Assembly (NCBI GenBank): GCA_903772945.1
Contig: CAICTM010000022.1
Location: 62,001 to 126,000 of the forward strand
Length of the DNA stretch: 64,000 bases
From: Seminavis robusta
Lineage: Eukaryota; Bacillariophyta; Bacillariophyceae; Naviculales; Naviculaceae
Direction of reading: 5' to 3'
In this document: positions 36,201 to 49,300 of the stretch, one piece after another
How positions within the stretch are numbered: the first letter of the stretch is position 1
Layout of the letters: each line of letters starts with the position of its first letter
Made by a program: the position numbers and the translations under genes
The notes under the pieces: model-generated
Seen by the model: only the letters and a program-made list of their open reading frames with translations
The model's database searches: none
What the model was told of the DNA's origin: nothing

Positions 36201-39200
36201 AGGATGTGTTCCTAAAGCATGGACATTTTCTTGTGGCAGGCATTCCGTTCCGTTAACGCTAAGCCGTAAAATCGATTTTACAACATCTAGACACCTGCGC
36301 AACAGAATCTAGAGACAATCCTAGAAGCAGTTAGGAGGTCCATCATTACAAGGTCTCTTGGTTTTAGAATCACAACCATTCAATGTGGACAAATGATTTG
36401 AGCCTTGTCCAACACAACATGGCAATGTCCGGGCTGGACCGTAGTGAACTTTGCCAGTGCTAACGACGCACTACCCGAGATCGAACGTAGTATCCGGGTA
36501 GTCAAGAAAAGGGACACGAGCTGTCCGGCGTAGCCTACCGTTTACACGCATGCCAAAAATATTAACCGTCAACTTGGTGTTACAAGTCGTCAAACAGTTG
36601 ACGTCTTCCCAAGTAAGGGGGGTTAGCGAGACAATGATCCCCGTATGATAATGATGGGAGAGTCCTGGACTATAAAAAGCAACTGGGCCGATGCAGTTCG
36701 GAGACTACTGGCCAGTGCATGAAGAAGACCGCCCGTAACAGCATGGTAGGAACGCACAAAGGCGGCCATTTGTATGGGAACGAGGGAATAAGCAAGGAGG
36801 CACAAATTTTGAGCCTCCGCTCCGCAAGAAAATTACTCGGCATTCATAGGGAACAAGATCCCAATGCCCGACACAGTGATAGCTAGAGTTCAATCTATTA
36901 GGAAAAGATCAGCCTTACACTACTCGTTTTTACTGATCGAGAAAATAGACCCGTTGGTGATTCGAGATCAAAATGAGTGGAAGGGGAAGAAATCAATGAC
37001 GCACCCCCTACTACCAATGATCAAAACTGATGAGGACCTGGACCGCGTATGCTGAAACCTTGACGAAATGGATATGATCCCGACGATCCCAGGACAACGT
37101 CAACGAAACGAAGGAATCTGATAGTCAACGAACCGAATGAAAGCGTTGAACCGAAAATCGAAAAGAACTGGTTACACACCTATCGTCGAAACGGTAGAGG
37201 AACGGAACCTCACTACGGACCAACAGCCCTGGAACAGATCCCATGAGTGGGTGTTGAACCCGAGCGGCACCTGAGCAGGCGCCAGGAGTGCGCAGGTTAG
37301 TAGGAGTGAGGACACAAGCAAAGGAACCGAATATTCCACAGCTTTGATGAAAAAGTATGAGACGCCAAACGTCAATACAAATGAACGTGTCTTGCAACCA
37401 GATGCAAACATGTTCTACACACAGGTAGAAGAAGAACTGATGTGGTAGCAGCCATCTGACACATTGTCATTGAAAGCTGGACTCAAGGAGTGGAAAGACA
37501 AAGCGCACGATGCGCCTTGCGAGATGAAACAGTTACATCTCAGGGATACCTTCCGTCCGAAGCAAGAAAATGGAAGAACTCAGCGATATGGAACGCAAGA
37601 GTATCCTAGGGTCACACCTGTTCCTAAAGTTGAAAAGGACGGGAAGATCAAAGGCCAAGCGGTTGCAGGAGGCAAAAAACAGCGTGACTTATCTCCAAGG
37701 AAGACCAAGCTCGCCAACAGTGTCGACAGAAGCAGTGCTACTCTCCTGCATAATCGACGCTGAAGAGGAAAGGATGTGGCAGTAATTGACATCCCGAACG
37801 CCTTCATCCAGACACGAGTCAGGATGAAAAAGATATGGTAACATTAGAGTAAGAGGAGTAATAGTAGACATGTGTGTGAAATAGCCCCAGATGTCTACAA
37901 ACGTTCGTGACAACGGATAAGAAAGGCAACAAGCAGTTGCTACTGCAATGCTTGTAATGCCATCTACGGCACCATGGAGCTAGCCTACTATACTACCGTA
38001 AGTTCCGAAGACGATGGTCCGGAACGGATTTAAGATTAATCTTACGACCCATGTGTAGCCAACAGAATGGTGCACGGCAAGCAACAAACAGTCTGCTGGC
38101 ATGTAGACGACTGTAAGCTTAGCCACAAGGACTCGAAGGTTAACGACCAGCTGTCCAAGTGCTTCGTGATGAATACGAAAGCATATTCGAGGACGGCATG
38201 GAGAGATGACGGTGTAGCCGAGGAAAGGTCCACACGTATCTTGGCATGACCATAGACTTCACGACGAAGGTCAATGCAACGTTCGATGTACAAGTACGTT
38301 GACGAAATCCTGGAAGCCTTCGAGAAGGCATCGCCAGAGGAAGGGGGCACGAAAACTAGAAGTAGTGCAGCCCGAAAGACCATTCACAGTAGACGAATCC
38401 TGCAAGAACTCCCAACGAGCAAGGCAGAGACACCTTTCACAGCCTGGTGGCTAAAGTGTTATTCGCTACAAGAGAGCCCGACCAGAACAGGTACGGCGAT
38501 ATCGTTCCTCACGACTAGAGTAAGGAACCAGATAGGCAAGATTGGATAAACTAGTCCACCTCATGCAGTAATTAGATGTACTAGAAAATACCATTAGTTC
38601 TCAAAGCGACGGAAGGGCATATTGAAATGTATGTTGATGGTTCTTTCACAGTCCATCCAAACATGAAGGGTCAACCGGAGGTGGTTTGACCATGGGCACC
38701 GGTTACCCATTATCGACTTCGACGAAACAGAAGTTGAACACGAGAAGCTCACTGAGAGTGAACTCGTAGCAGTTGATGACTGATGCCATCGATCCTTTGG
38801 ACGAGACAGTTCCTTCGGGAGCAAGGCTATGTAGTTAAAGAAACTATAGTCTATCAGGACAACAAGAGTGCCATTCTTCTAGAGAAGAACGGCAAAGCTT
38901 CTAGTAGTAAACGAACGAAGCACATCAACATTAGATACTTCTTTGTGAGCGACAGAGTCGCAAAGAAGGAGATCAGTGTGGACTGGTGTCCAACTGATGA
39001 TATGGTTGCGGACTTCTGGACGAAGCCGAACCAAGGTCGACTGTTCAAACAGAACGTGGACAAGTTGATGGGTGTTGTGGAACACTCAGAGCCAGGGCAC
39101 TCAAAAGGAGGGTCACGGTCGGACAAGGAGGTCCGTTCAAAGAAGGAGCGCTAAGCGGCGTAAGTAAGTAAGCATGGTCGACGACTAGGACAAGCTCGAC

Positions 39201-39213
39201 GACCACAGGAGTG

Positions 39214-39359
39214 TGTTGGGGATTCGCGATTAGGGATTCAACCTGTACCTCTGTACTAGAATTTGATGCCAGTAGTAAAAGCTGGTAGCCCCCACCCACT
39301 TTTTCAGTAGTATCTCAATAGACAATAGTAACAACTAAGAGAGCTTAGAGCAACTAACA
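39214..39359 (+). repeat. 3' LTR (146 bp)
   Basis: It is the matching copy of the 5' LTR, followed directly by the ATTTC duplication. Confidence 0.93.
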
Positions 39360-39640
39360 ATTTCTTGTTTGCTTACGCATATGAGCTCGCACATGTCAAT
39401 GGTTATGTAAAATGGCGAATATCAAGAAAAGTGGCTTTTATGGTCTTTTTCCAGCCATTACACCCCAACTCTTCCTTCTAGACTCCATATGGCCATATGG
39501 TCATATGGTAATGTTCCCAGAGGATGTTGGAATAGATATAGAAAAAGTTTTGAGTTTGATTCAAGCAATAGGCAGGTCTTCAGGTACAAAGCGTTTACAT
39601 TTCTAATTACCGAATGGAAATTGAATTACCCAATGAGTTT

Positions 39641-39928
39641 AATACTACGGCTTCTAGAACAAATGTCCCCGTGTCACAGAAACTTCACAGAAATTGGTCT
39701 CGCGTAGACCTCTGTAGGAATACTACTGCAATCAAATCAATTTCTGTGTCATGAAAATCACGAACTCGTGATTCGCTTTGAATCCTGCACAATTCCTGGT
39801 TCCTCCCTTTTTTCCCTTCAATTTACTTAGAGGTCGTGCCCCGATTTCTGTGACATGAAAATGTTGGCACATAAGCACAAAACCGGTGTTCTCATCCTGG
39901 AGTCAAGTGTTCTAGAAGTCGTAATACT
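39641..39928. repeat. Possible small TIR element
   Basis: The segment AATACTACGGCTTCTAGAAC at 39641 recurs in inverted form ending at 39928 (TTCTAGAAGTCGTAATACT), with about 80% match over 21 bp. Inside, the word TTTCTGTG(T/A)CATGAAAAT occurs twice. No clear target duplication was found, so this could be a decayed MITE or chance. Confidence 0.4.
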
Positions 39929-40090
39929 GGTCGGAGCTAGTTGAGATTTTAATTCGTGACTAGCTAGGTAGGAAAACAACGTGACGATTTATTTCCGTTT
40001 GTTTGAAATATAAGTCAGCGGGAGCTGCGATACCTCGGCAGAAAGACAGATAGAAGAAGGAGGATTATGTTCGGATTGCACCCATCTTTC

Positions 40091-40320
40091 AAGCTAGCCC
40101 TGGCGACAACACCCGACTACGTCGTGTGTTGCCGCCCGGTATCATTCATTCCCTCATTGCAACCTTCTTTTTATTAAGCTAGCCCTGGCGACAACACCCG
40201 ACTACGTCGTGTGTTGCCGCCCGTTATCATTCATTCCCTCATTGCAACCTTCTTTTTATTAAGCTAGCCCTGGCGACAACACCCGACTACGTCGTGTGTT
40301 GCCGCCCGCTACTCTATAAT
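40091..40320. repeat. 85-bp tandem repeat (2.7 copies), each with a hairpin
   Basis: Units start at 40091, 40176 and 40261, an exact 85-bp period, and are nearly identical. Each contains CAACACCCGAC-TAC-GTCGTGTGTTG, an 11-bp stem with one mismatch and a 3-base loop. The array lies 400-600 bp upstream of the FHA kinase gene. No coding signal was seen. Confidence 0.9.
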
Positions 40321-40405
40321 TTACCAGCTGCCATTCCCTTATTGTAACTCAATGTTCAGTTTTGTTGGCTTATGACTATCTCTATCCTTATACTTTGGCT
40401 TCACC

Positions 40406-40468
40406 GGAATAGGAAATAGGAAATAGGAAATAGAAAATAGGAAATAGGAAATAGGAAATAGGAAATAG
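40406..40468. repeat. (GGAAATA)n microsatellite
   Basis: About nine heptamer units of GGAAATA, with one variant (GAAAATA), lie about 250 bp before the kinase start codon. Confidence 0.92.
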
Positions 40469-40712
40469 CATTAAAGGGGTTGAGAACTCAGGCAGTTTAC
40501 CTGCCGAGGTAAATATTACTTTAGTTTACTTTTGGACTTGACTTTTTTGAACCATCACGTGATCCAGCTGCATTGGCTCGTTCAGGTTTTCTTGGAGGAA
40601 GTCATTGCTTGAGTGACAGTCAACTCTCGGACGAGGATATAGAAAACTGCCCACAAAGAAGCTTTGTGGTTGTCACTGTCATCACTGTTGCTGTTGCTTC
40701 TTGCTGTTGAAG

Positions 40713-43057
40713 ATGGCGCCTCCTCAGGGATTGATCATTCGCGGTGAAGGAGCCTCTCGAAAGCGCCAATGGAAGGTCGGAAAACGGATTGGAGAAGGCG
40801 CGTGTGCCTCGGTTCATACTCTCTTGGAGAGCAACAACAGCAGTGGTAACAATGGAAAGGAAACAGAATACGTCGTCAAGATTGTTCCGCTCCCCACCAA
40901 GGTTACAAAGAAGAAAATGACGCTGCCCGAACGCAATGCTCGGTTGCTCCATTTTGAAGAATTGGTCTACAAGAACCAGTTTCCAGAGTTCCAAGGATAC
41001 GTTCTGCCCAAGCTTTCACCTTATGATGGTCCACCTTCCTACGGAGAGACTGATGGTAAGACAAACATAGAGAAGACTTCTTGTTGGGGAGCTTGTGCTT
41101 GGTGTCGTTCTCACCTTGTGCTCTTCTTTCGTATCGTCAACTCGTTCGTGTTCGCTCTACTTTTCTTTTCCCTTGATTGTAGGATTCCGATTTCTCACCA
41201 TGGAGAAAATGAAAGCTCCTTTTTGGGATGTAATTCCAGAACTTCTTCGGTCGGGGTCCAGCCAAATTGGCATTGGTCCAATCGGCGAACAACTGCTCAC
41301 TTGCGTACAAGTCTTTCACGACAAGAAACATGTCTTGGTGGATGTAAGTGCACTTGTTTTTGTGTGTGTTCAGGAATAAAGAGTCGAGTCTACTGATTGA
41401 ACTACTGAATATGCTGGTATTGGATCTTCAGATCAAGCCAGAAAACTTTATGCTGGCATACAATGATCATAACCAAAAGAAAACCAAAAAGAAAGAGTCC
41501 GTCGCGGAAGGTCTTGCAGGAAAGCTGAGAGTCTTGGATTTGGGGCTTGTACAGAATTTCAAAACAGCGGAGGGTCATCGACCAGATGAGGGGATTAGTG
41601 AAATTGTGGGGACTCCGCTATATTCTTCATTGAATTTGCACAGCAACCATACACCCAGTCGCCGTGACGACGTTGAAGCTATCGGATATGTCATTGCTGA
41701 ACTCATCATTCGGCTAGTCGCCGCCCAAAACGGACAAGCTGACAACTATGAAAAACGTGGTTGTGATATTCCTTCGTACCTTCCATGGAGTCAAGAGAAG
41801 TCAGATGCGGCCATTGGCAAGGTCAAGGAGAAACAGGTCAATGACATCAAGTCACAGTTCTACAAACGCATGGGCGACGACAAAGCCACGGCCAAAACTA
41901 TGATGGCTTTCTTTGAAGCCGCACAAGACATCAAGTACAAGGCAGAACCAGACTATGAAAAGTTTCGCGAGTTGCTATCCACTCTCGTGGTATCCGTCGG
42001 CCCGCCACAGAAAAAGAAAGCAGCATCCAAGTCGCAAAAATCGGCACAATCTACAACAAGGCGATCCAAGCGAGCTGCTGCGGCTGTTGAAATTGACGAT
42101 TCGGAGGATGAAGAGGCCGACTGTGACGTTGGGGAATCTCCGAGCAAGCGAAATAAGAAAGGAAATGAGGAGTTTGTGGATGCCGCCATGGAACTTGACG
42201 ACAATGATGCCGACGATGAGGATACGTATGCGACAGCTCAAGAAATGGATTGGGAACCAGAACCGACGATGAAAGAGAATCTGGCTGCCAAAACTTCTGA
42301 TGGCATCGTCGGTGTGTCTCTTGTGGTGACGGAAGGTCCTCATGCTGGGGAGCATTTTGATTTGACAACTGGGGCATCTGTCATGATTGGGCGTGAACCC
42401 GCGTCATCACAGGCCAACAAAGCACTTGCCCTCTGGGAACTGCCCAACGATGAGGAAGTTAGTGGTACCCATTTGAGGCTGGAGCTTCATGTCACTCGAC
42501 AACGTTGTACCGTGAAGATCGTAGACTTGCAGTCCACGAACGGCACTCGAGTTCGAAAGGAGCAACTGAAGAAAGGAGGTAGCATTCAGGCTTTTATCAA
42601 TGATTCTTTTACCATTGGACAATCAACGTTTTGCATTCGGGTCCTTTCAAACAAGGAGAAGACAGCCAAGCCCAAGGCCGCTGCCAAGCAGAAAGCCCCG
42701 CTAGCGAACCAAAACCAAGACGCCGTGATGGTCGTGGTGAAAGGCCCGCACAAAGGCGAGTCATTTGGCTTTATTCGCGGAGACACGGACGCTTACAATT
42801 TTGGGTCTGCACGTTCAGTGGCCAAGGGAGGTCTTCCGGCAATTCTGGATTCGGATGAAAGCATTGAAAAGCGCCATTTACGGGCTCAACTCCAGAATTC
42901 CAAAAAGGTGTTGAAAATATTGCTCACAGACATTTCTGAATCATCATCCGGGGTATTGTTGAATGGCAAGAAGATCGCCAAGAACAAAGAAGTAGCTGCC
43001 TTTGTCAACGATCGCGTCACTATCGGCGAGACAGAGCTTGTAGTCCGACGTGAATAG
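40713..43057 (+). CDS. CK1/VRK-like protein kinase with two C-terminal FHA domains
   Basis: Exons 40713-41055, 41183-41343 and 41432-43057 give 709 residues. The kinase domain has the Gly loop GEGACASV (residues 27-34) and the ATP lysine K56. The catalytic segment is LVD168-IKPEN: the Asp, Lys and Asn are kept but the usual His-Arg of HRD is gone. The metal site is D204-L-G instead of DFG. The CK1-type block SRRDDVEAIGY is present, which places it in the CK1/VRK/TTBK group. Residues about 380-450 are basic then acidic. Two FHA domains follow, the first with MIGRE, SGTHLRLEL and STNGT, the second more divergent (EKRHLRAQL, GVLLNGKKI). FHA domains bind phosphothreonine, so the kinase probably docks on phosphorylated partners, possibly in DNA-damage or nuclear signalling. 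It is convergent with the giant gene downstream. Confidence 0.85.
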
Positions 43058-43348
43058 ACTGCATTGAGAAATGATGTCTGCTAGCGTCCAACAAGTGATT
43101 GTGAAGAAGAAGGTTTATCCACTTGAAATCGAAGCTAACTAACTATAGAAACTCGTAAAATGGCACAACTCTACTTGGAAAACATACCCGCGCCAAATAG
43201 AGTGACAGTCCCAAACCTTTTTGATCCAAGCACCGGTACAACACGTTCACATTTTAAAAGCGAAACTATTCCTTTTAGTTATCATTTGCTTTGCTCTAAA
43301 TTGTATAGCTTCTTGTTTGCCTTCTTATTAGCTAGCCACAGCAACCAG

Positions 43349-46300
43349 CTATCCATACCGTTCGAGGAGCTCACGTAGGTTGTCGCTCGAGATATCATAT
43401 GCAGCCTGTTCGATACGCGATGGGATACCGTCGCCGATTGTCTTGAAGATGGCCTTTGTACGCTCATTGATACCAGAGTCAGAGGGTCTCAATTCTGATT
43501 GTTCACCATCTGTTGCCAGGCGCTCAAACAGTTTGTGACGTTCCCCTGCTGTGTGCAAGTGGGGACAAAGGTTGGCAAATAGCCGCAGAGTGTTCTCGAA
43601 CGTCAGAGGTCCAAGAGGGAAAGGGTACTCCACTTGCCCTCCAAGCGAAGGTATTCCAAGGGGGTGACTGCCAGTCACCAAAACCTTCACATTCTTGGTG
43701 CCGCGGAAGAGCGTACTAAGCAGCATCGGGAACTCCTCAGCATCATCCGAATTCTCAAGGTACTCCATCCTGTCAAACACCACCAGTGCTTTTTCGTTCT
43801 TGAGAGCCTTGCAGATGAAATCGAAGAGATCCTCCATATCTACTCCAGGATCAGGAGGATCCTCCTTCCCAGACTCAACGAGCTTACGAAGGAGTTGTTC
43901 CATCAAAGCTCTGCAACCATCAACACGGCGACTGCGCTTTGCCTTGACAAAGTATATTCTTTCGATTGCGATGATCGTGCTAGCCCTCTCATTGATGTAG
44001 TGGCAAAGAGCACAAACCAGGGAAGATCTTCCTAGCCCTGGCTCGGCTACCACACTCACCAATCTCTTGCACAGAATTGCCTTCAACACATAATACATCT
44101 CCACTTCCCTTCCCAGAAAGAATTGTGGAGGGGTTGGCGAGGGATCCTCCTGCATCATATTCCGAACACCCAGCTCTGAACTTCTTGCTCCTCCAACGTG
44201 CAAGTTCCTCATCCTTGTGATTGACTTGGGCCGTTTTGATGAGCGAGAGCGCATGAGCTGCCTAGCATTGACCTTTGGCCATTCCAGAACAGCCTTTGCA
44301 TTGAAGATTGGCACATCGTGGTTTCCATCCTTGGGAAGCAGTAGGAACTTCTTCATTTCCTTCTCTGAATCTCTTAGATTTGGAGTTGCTCTAACTGCCT
44401 TGCATCCTTGCTCAAATGATTCCCTGACTGTGTGGCCGACCACTAGAGACAAGTAGAACTGCCGAGTAAAAGCAAGAGCAGCAGTGTCCTTCAGTTCAAA
44501 TTCTTGTTGGCAGCACACCACATGAGGAACACCAGCAGATGCAAACGTTTCACCAGCAAGACCAGAGTGACAGGCTGAAACAAACACAAACTTGAAAGGT
44601 GCAGCACCCTCTCTTGCAATCAGCCGTTGAATGTCTTCCACCTTGAACCAGTTTGGCCCACCGCCTCCATCCTCAAAGGGGAGATAAGATGGATGCCCAT
44701 GACCTGAATAATGCAGGCAACTACAACGCTTGGTAATTGCAGCCAGAAGCCGGTCATGGGTGGCATTGTCAAAGAACAGTTCAATGTCTCTGGAGGCCTC
44801 CTTCATGCACTGCCACATCAGCTCGCGTTCCATGTCGAAATCAAGCTTTGCAAATGGTTTCAGTTGACGTCTTTCGTTCGTGAAAACAAGAGGGGCAGAG
44901 AAGAGGACCGTAATCATATTGTCACCCGGTTGCATCTCAACGTCGTCAAACGTGCTCTTGTTGAAATCTGATTCCTGATTTGCCAGCACAGTGGACTCTC
45001 CGATTATCGACAAATCGCTTGACTTTTGATATCCCAAGTTGTCAGGGTTGGTTTCGGGCAATGCTCCTGTTCCCAGCATATCTCCATTCATCGAAGAATC
45101 TCGTTCGTTCAAGCACTTCTGAAGAACAAATCTTCTGGATTTTTGCAAGAACCGCTCCAAGCAATTTTCTTGCAGGACGCTCAATGGAGGAGTGTTGTTG
45201 TCAAGTCCAAGGAATGCAACACCAAAATCAGCTTGCGATTCAGAAAGCTGAGAGAGCATGTCATCCAACGCATCCGGGCTGAAGCTGTTGTTGGACAGAT
45301 TCAAGTTTACCAAAACCGTGTTGTGCGCCAGAGACGTAACAATTGCGCTGCTGAGCTCGTACTCAACATTAGACGATTCAAAACCATTGCTCGACAAATC
45401 CAAAACCTTGAGAGCCAGTGCATTGTGCTGCAGCAACCCCACGATCTCAACAGCTGCTTTGCCCGCCCCAAGATTGTTCGCAGAAAAGTTTAGCACTTGA
45501 AGCGAGGATTGCCAACTTCGATCGTTTTTGCCTCCCGATGTGACATTGTACCTGTGATGTTCCACGTATCGACGCAGTACGCTGAGCACCTGCGTACCCT
45601 TCCTGATCCCGTTCCCTGATAGATCGAGTTGCTCCAAGGTACAGCCAGACTCTGGATCATGGGCAAGCTCCAGCAGCAGTGAACATGTCTCATCCCCTAA
45701 ATTGTTGAAGCTGAGGTCAAGCATCTTGAGTGACGAAAGCGGTGAGCTCGCTATCTTTCTAGGAAGACTGTTGGCTCTTCCAAGTAGGCTGAAGAAAGAG
45801 TGCCAGACCTCTGGGGACACTCGCGGCGAGGAACAGATACCAAAACTGAAAAATTTCCCTTGTGTTTGAGCGCCAGATTGAGAATCCCGTCCTCGAGAAG
45901 CAAAGCCTCCCATTGACGAGGCCTTGGCGGCTTGGTCCGACGAAAGCTTTCCCATCGTTTCGATTATCCCAACCAACGTTTTTACTTCCCGGTCATTGAA
46001 TATGTTGCTGAAGGTCAAAGAATGAATCCAAGGTGGCAAAGATCCGGCGAGATTTGCCAGAGAAGCACTTCCATCCTGCGATGGCTCTTCATCTCCGTCC
46101 AGGGCCCGCAATCGCGAGTAATCCTCGTTCTTTCCGAACGAAAGCCCTCGAATTGTAGGACACAAATACAATGCCTGAACTAGGGTTTCGGAAAACTCTC
46201 CTGCGAAGGTACTGTTCATGAAACCCAGAGTCCAATGAACGTCATCAAAATCGAGGGCTTCCGCCTGTTTGTCGCATAACCGAGAAATGAGCTGCCCTTC

Positions 46301-49300
46301 CCGACGGAAGGAGAAATATTTTCGCTGGGGCATAGTTAGGGCACGGAAGTTGAATGTAGCTTCGGTTCGAAGATTGAACACAGGCACAACGTGATTCCGT
46401 AGCAGCCTTGAAGGGAAGCAGCAATCCAGAAGCGCCTCGACGTGTCCAGGTGCAGAAACGTTGATGCAGATGGATGGGTCTACTTTTGGCTTGGAATATA
46501 TCGACTCGTCGTGACCAAGGATCCAGTCGATCTCAGTTTGAGTGTCGCTCAGAGGATACATGTGTCGGGCAAGCAGACTGACTTCGTCCTGATCGTTCTC
46601 GATTCTGTCGACTGAAAAGGCCGACCTCGTTGGAGTCCCCATGTTGTAGAATTCATGATACTGACGGACCATTGAATGTCGAACATGTTCAGTGTAATCA
46701 TCGTCAGCAAAGCTTTCGAAAAGATCTATCTCAGCAAAGCTTTCAGCAAAACTGTCAACCGATACTTTGTCTTCCCCTGTCCTCTTCACGTTGGTTTCTC
46801 TGATCAACCGAGTCACTCCGTCTTTCTTGATTTCAGAAAACGGGATCTTCCAAATGTGCATAAGCATTCGTCGGATCTCGGACCTGGCCATAGCCTGAAT
46901 AATGATCGATCGCTGCAAGCAGAACCAGTCTGCCAGAAGATTCGGGTTACTACCAGCCACCTGGACAGCGATTTCATCTTCCTCAAAGCCCAGCGATAGG
47001 AACACTTGTCCAGTTACATTGGACACATCACTCCGGTTATTTTGAGAGTTTCTCATCTGAAGCAAGCACGGCAATGTTTTGTCGACTATTTTGATCTTCA
47101 AAGGTTCGGCAGTGGCAAGAGAACCCAGCCCGCGAAGAGCGCTGATATTCAATTCAAGCATAGCTTCTCGCTCGTATTGTTCCTCGCTTCCGTAGCTGGA
47201 GTTGTCGCCAAAATCAATGGAGTCCATCATCAGGATTCGATCGAACGCCTCAAGTATGCTATCTGCGCATCTCGCGTAACCCTGTGCTGCTGGTTCTTTG
47301 GACAGTAAGAGGGGCGATAGAGATGCAAGAGAACGGCAAGCTTCTTCCAGCAAGTCGACTCGTTGCACTGTCAAATCGGCTGAACTGGTAATGACTGCGC
47401 CAGTCAACGGCAAAGATGAAATCCAAAGCAGGCTGTCAAGGCCGCCACTTTCTGCGGTTTCAATACATCCTTGAATTAGGTTTTGTGTTGGGTCTGAGTT
47501 CGATGGGACAAAACGTAGTTTCGTGGTAGCGGCGTTTCCATGTTGCACTGGCTCAAGAATATTTGCTAAGGCACAGAGAGCATCGTGCAACTCGTCGATC
47601 GACAGCCTCGGGCCGAAACCAAGACTACTTCTACTGGTAGGCTTCATCTGGTTGTGCAGCCCTGTTACGCCATCCTTCAAAGCACGTCCAAGGGCCATTG
47701 CTGCTCCCTCTTCGCAAAGTTGCGAACGTGTTCGTCTGTTCGGGCTAGTATCCTCACTTAGAACCTTGATAGCTTCAATTGCCATTGAACGAAGCTTCCC
47801 CTCGTGATGAGCTGCGATGGAGATGAAAGATTGAATGGCCCCGCTGTTAACAATATCACTGCAGAAAGAGAACAGTAGCCGTGAGCAACACTCATCCAAA
47901 AAAAGACACCAGTGACGCCTCAAACGGCCAATCAAGAAGGAAACACTTACTCGACGAGAGTGTCCGATTTATCGGGAGAGGCGCCGTCCTGCAGCTCTGT
48001 ATCTCCACCACCAAGCACACTTGCTCGTGTAATGGCTCCTTCTGCCAGCTGCATAATGGCACTTCCAGCAAAGAGCGCAACATCTTGCGAAGCTTTATCA
48101 GAGTGATCATACAGAAAACCAATCAGATAATTGATACACTTGGCTTCAACAACGGCTGCCCTTGTATGGGGGGCAACACAGAGCGACGCCAGAATCTGAG
48201 CAACCGCCAGCCTCACATCTTGGCCCACATAATAATCATCTGCAAGTGCTACAACCTCCGAAAGAGCCCCTTCGTTGACCATCTGAGAGTGAATCCATCC
48301 AGCCATGTACTTGTCTTTGATTGAGGTTAGATAGCGCAATGCTGATACCGCAGGTCTCACTTTTTCCCTGTCCTTGGACCTAATCCAACCCACCAAGATG
48401 GGCAACAACCCCTCCCGTACTGCAATGGGCCTAGCAACGTCCACAGCACAAACCTGTTCCACGTTGGTGTATCGCCACAGAAAGAGCGAGTCTGTCTGCG
48501 TGGATTGATGCTTCTTGAACGCATCGTTTTCACCAAGACGCTCGATTTGGACGATCAAAGATACAGTCATTTCCAAAAGCTCTTGCAATTCAAGAGTCTG
48601 GTGACGCTGCCCCCCTGTACGACCCTTCCTTCTCCCTTTCTTGTTGGACCTCGTAAAGAGATCAGATCTCTCGGCCGGAGTCTCGCCCTTCGGTACGCCA
48701 GCATTCAACATCGGTGTGAGTTCGTTTATCCAGAATGTGGTCACCCCCATTGCGGCTGCTCTGTACATCTCTTCTCGAGCTATTCTCCTGCCGCTAGGAG
48801 TCACCGATCGCGAGGTGCTCAGGAACCGCAGACACTCCATGATTTTCAATCCAACGCTAGGATGCACCGAGGACGATTCAACAAACGAAGGAAGCACGTA
48901 GGCAACAGCCAACGCTGACACCACCCTGAGCTCGTAACTGGCACCCTTTGAACGGAAAACTGTTATGAGGGAATGCATCCCTCCCGACGATCTGATTTCG
49001 TCTCGTAGGCTTCTCGTCCCAGCTTCAGCCAGACTGTCGGCTTCCCTTGCAAAATTCATCAAGGCCAAGGCCGCATCGAGTCTTTGGTCACTTTGTGCAC
49101 GGAGAATGCAAATCAGACTGAAGATGTCCTTCTTTTCTACAAGCGCTCCAATGTCAAGGTTCAGGTTTGTTTTGGAGCTTCTCGACGACGATAAAGTGGA
49201 CGCCTTCTTTTTCGATCCTTCAATAACCTTTTGACCCATCTTTATGGCTTCAAGAACAAGTTCGTTCAACGTCAGCATTTCCATAAGGTCAACCTGAGGG

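Larger units (their letters stand above)
33059..39359 (+). mobile_element. Ty1/copia LTR retrotransposon (CoDi-like), broken
   Basis: This is a full-length element of 6,301 bp with LTRs at both ends and a 5-bp target duplication ATTTC (33054-33058 and 39360-39364). The LTRs begin TG and end CA. After the left LTR comes a leader, then an open gag-like frame at 33939-34610 (223 residues, Gly/Arg-rich start, long helical middle). A pol region follows, with recognisable reverse transcriptase remains near 38.1 kb and a copia-type RNase H tail near 38.8-39.15 kb (YQDNKSAILL, TKHINIRY, MVADFWTKP). Pol is broken in many places (well over ten), so the copy cannot move by itself. The two LTRs differ at about one base in 146, which points to a recent insertion. 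Confidence 0.92.
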
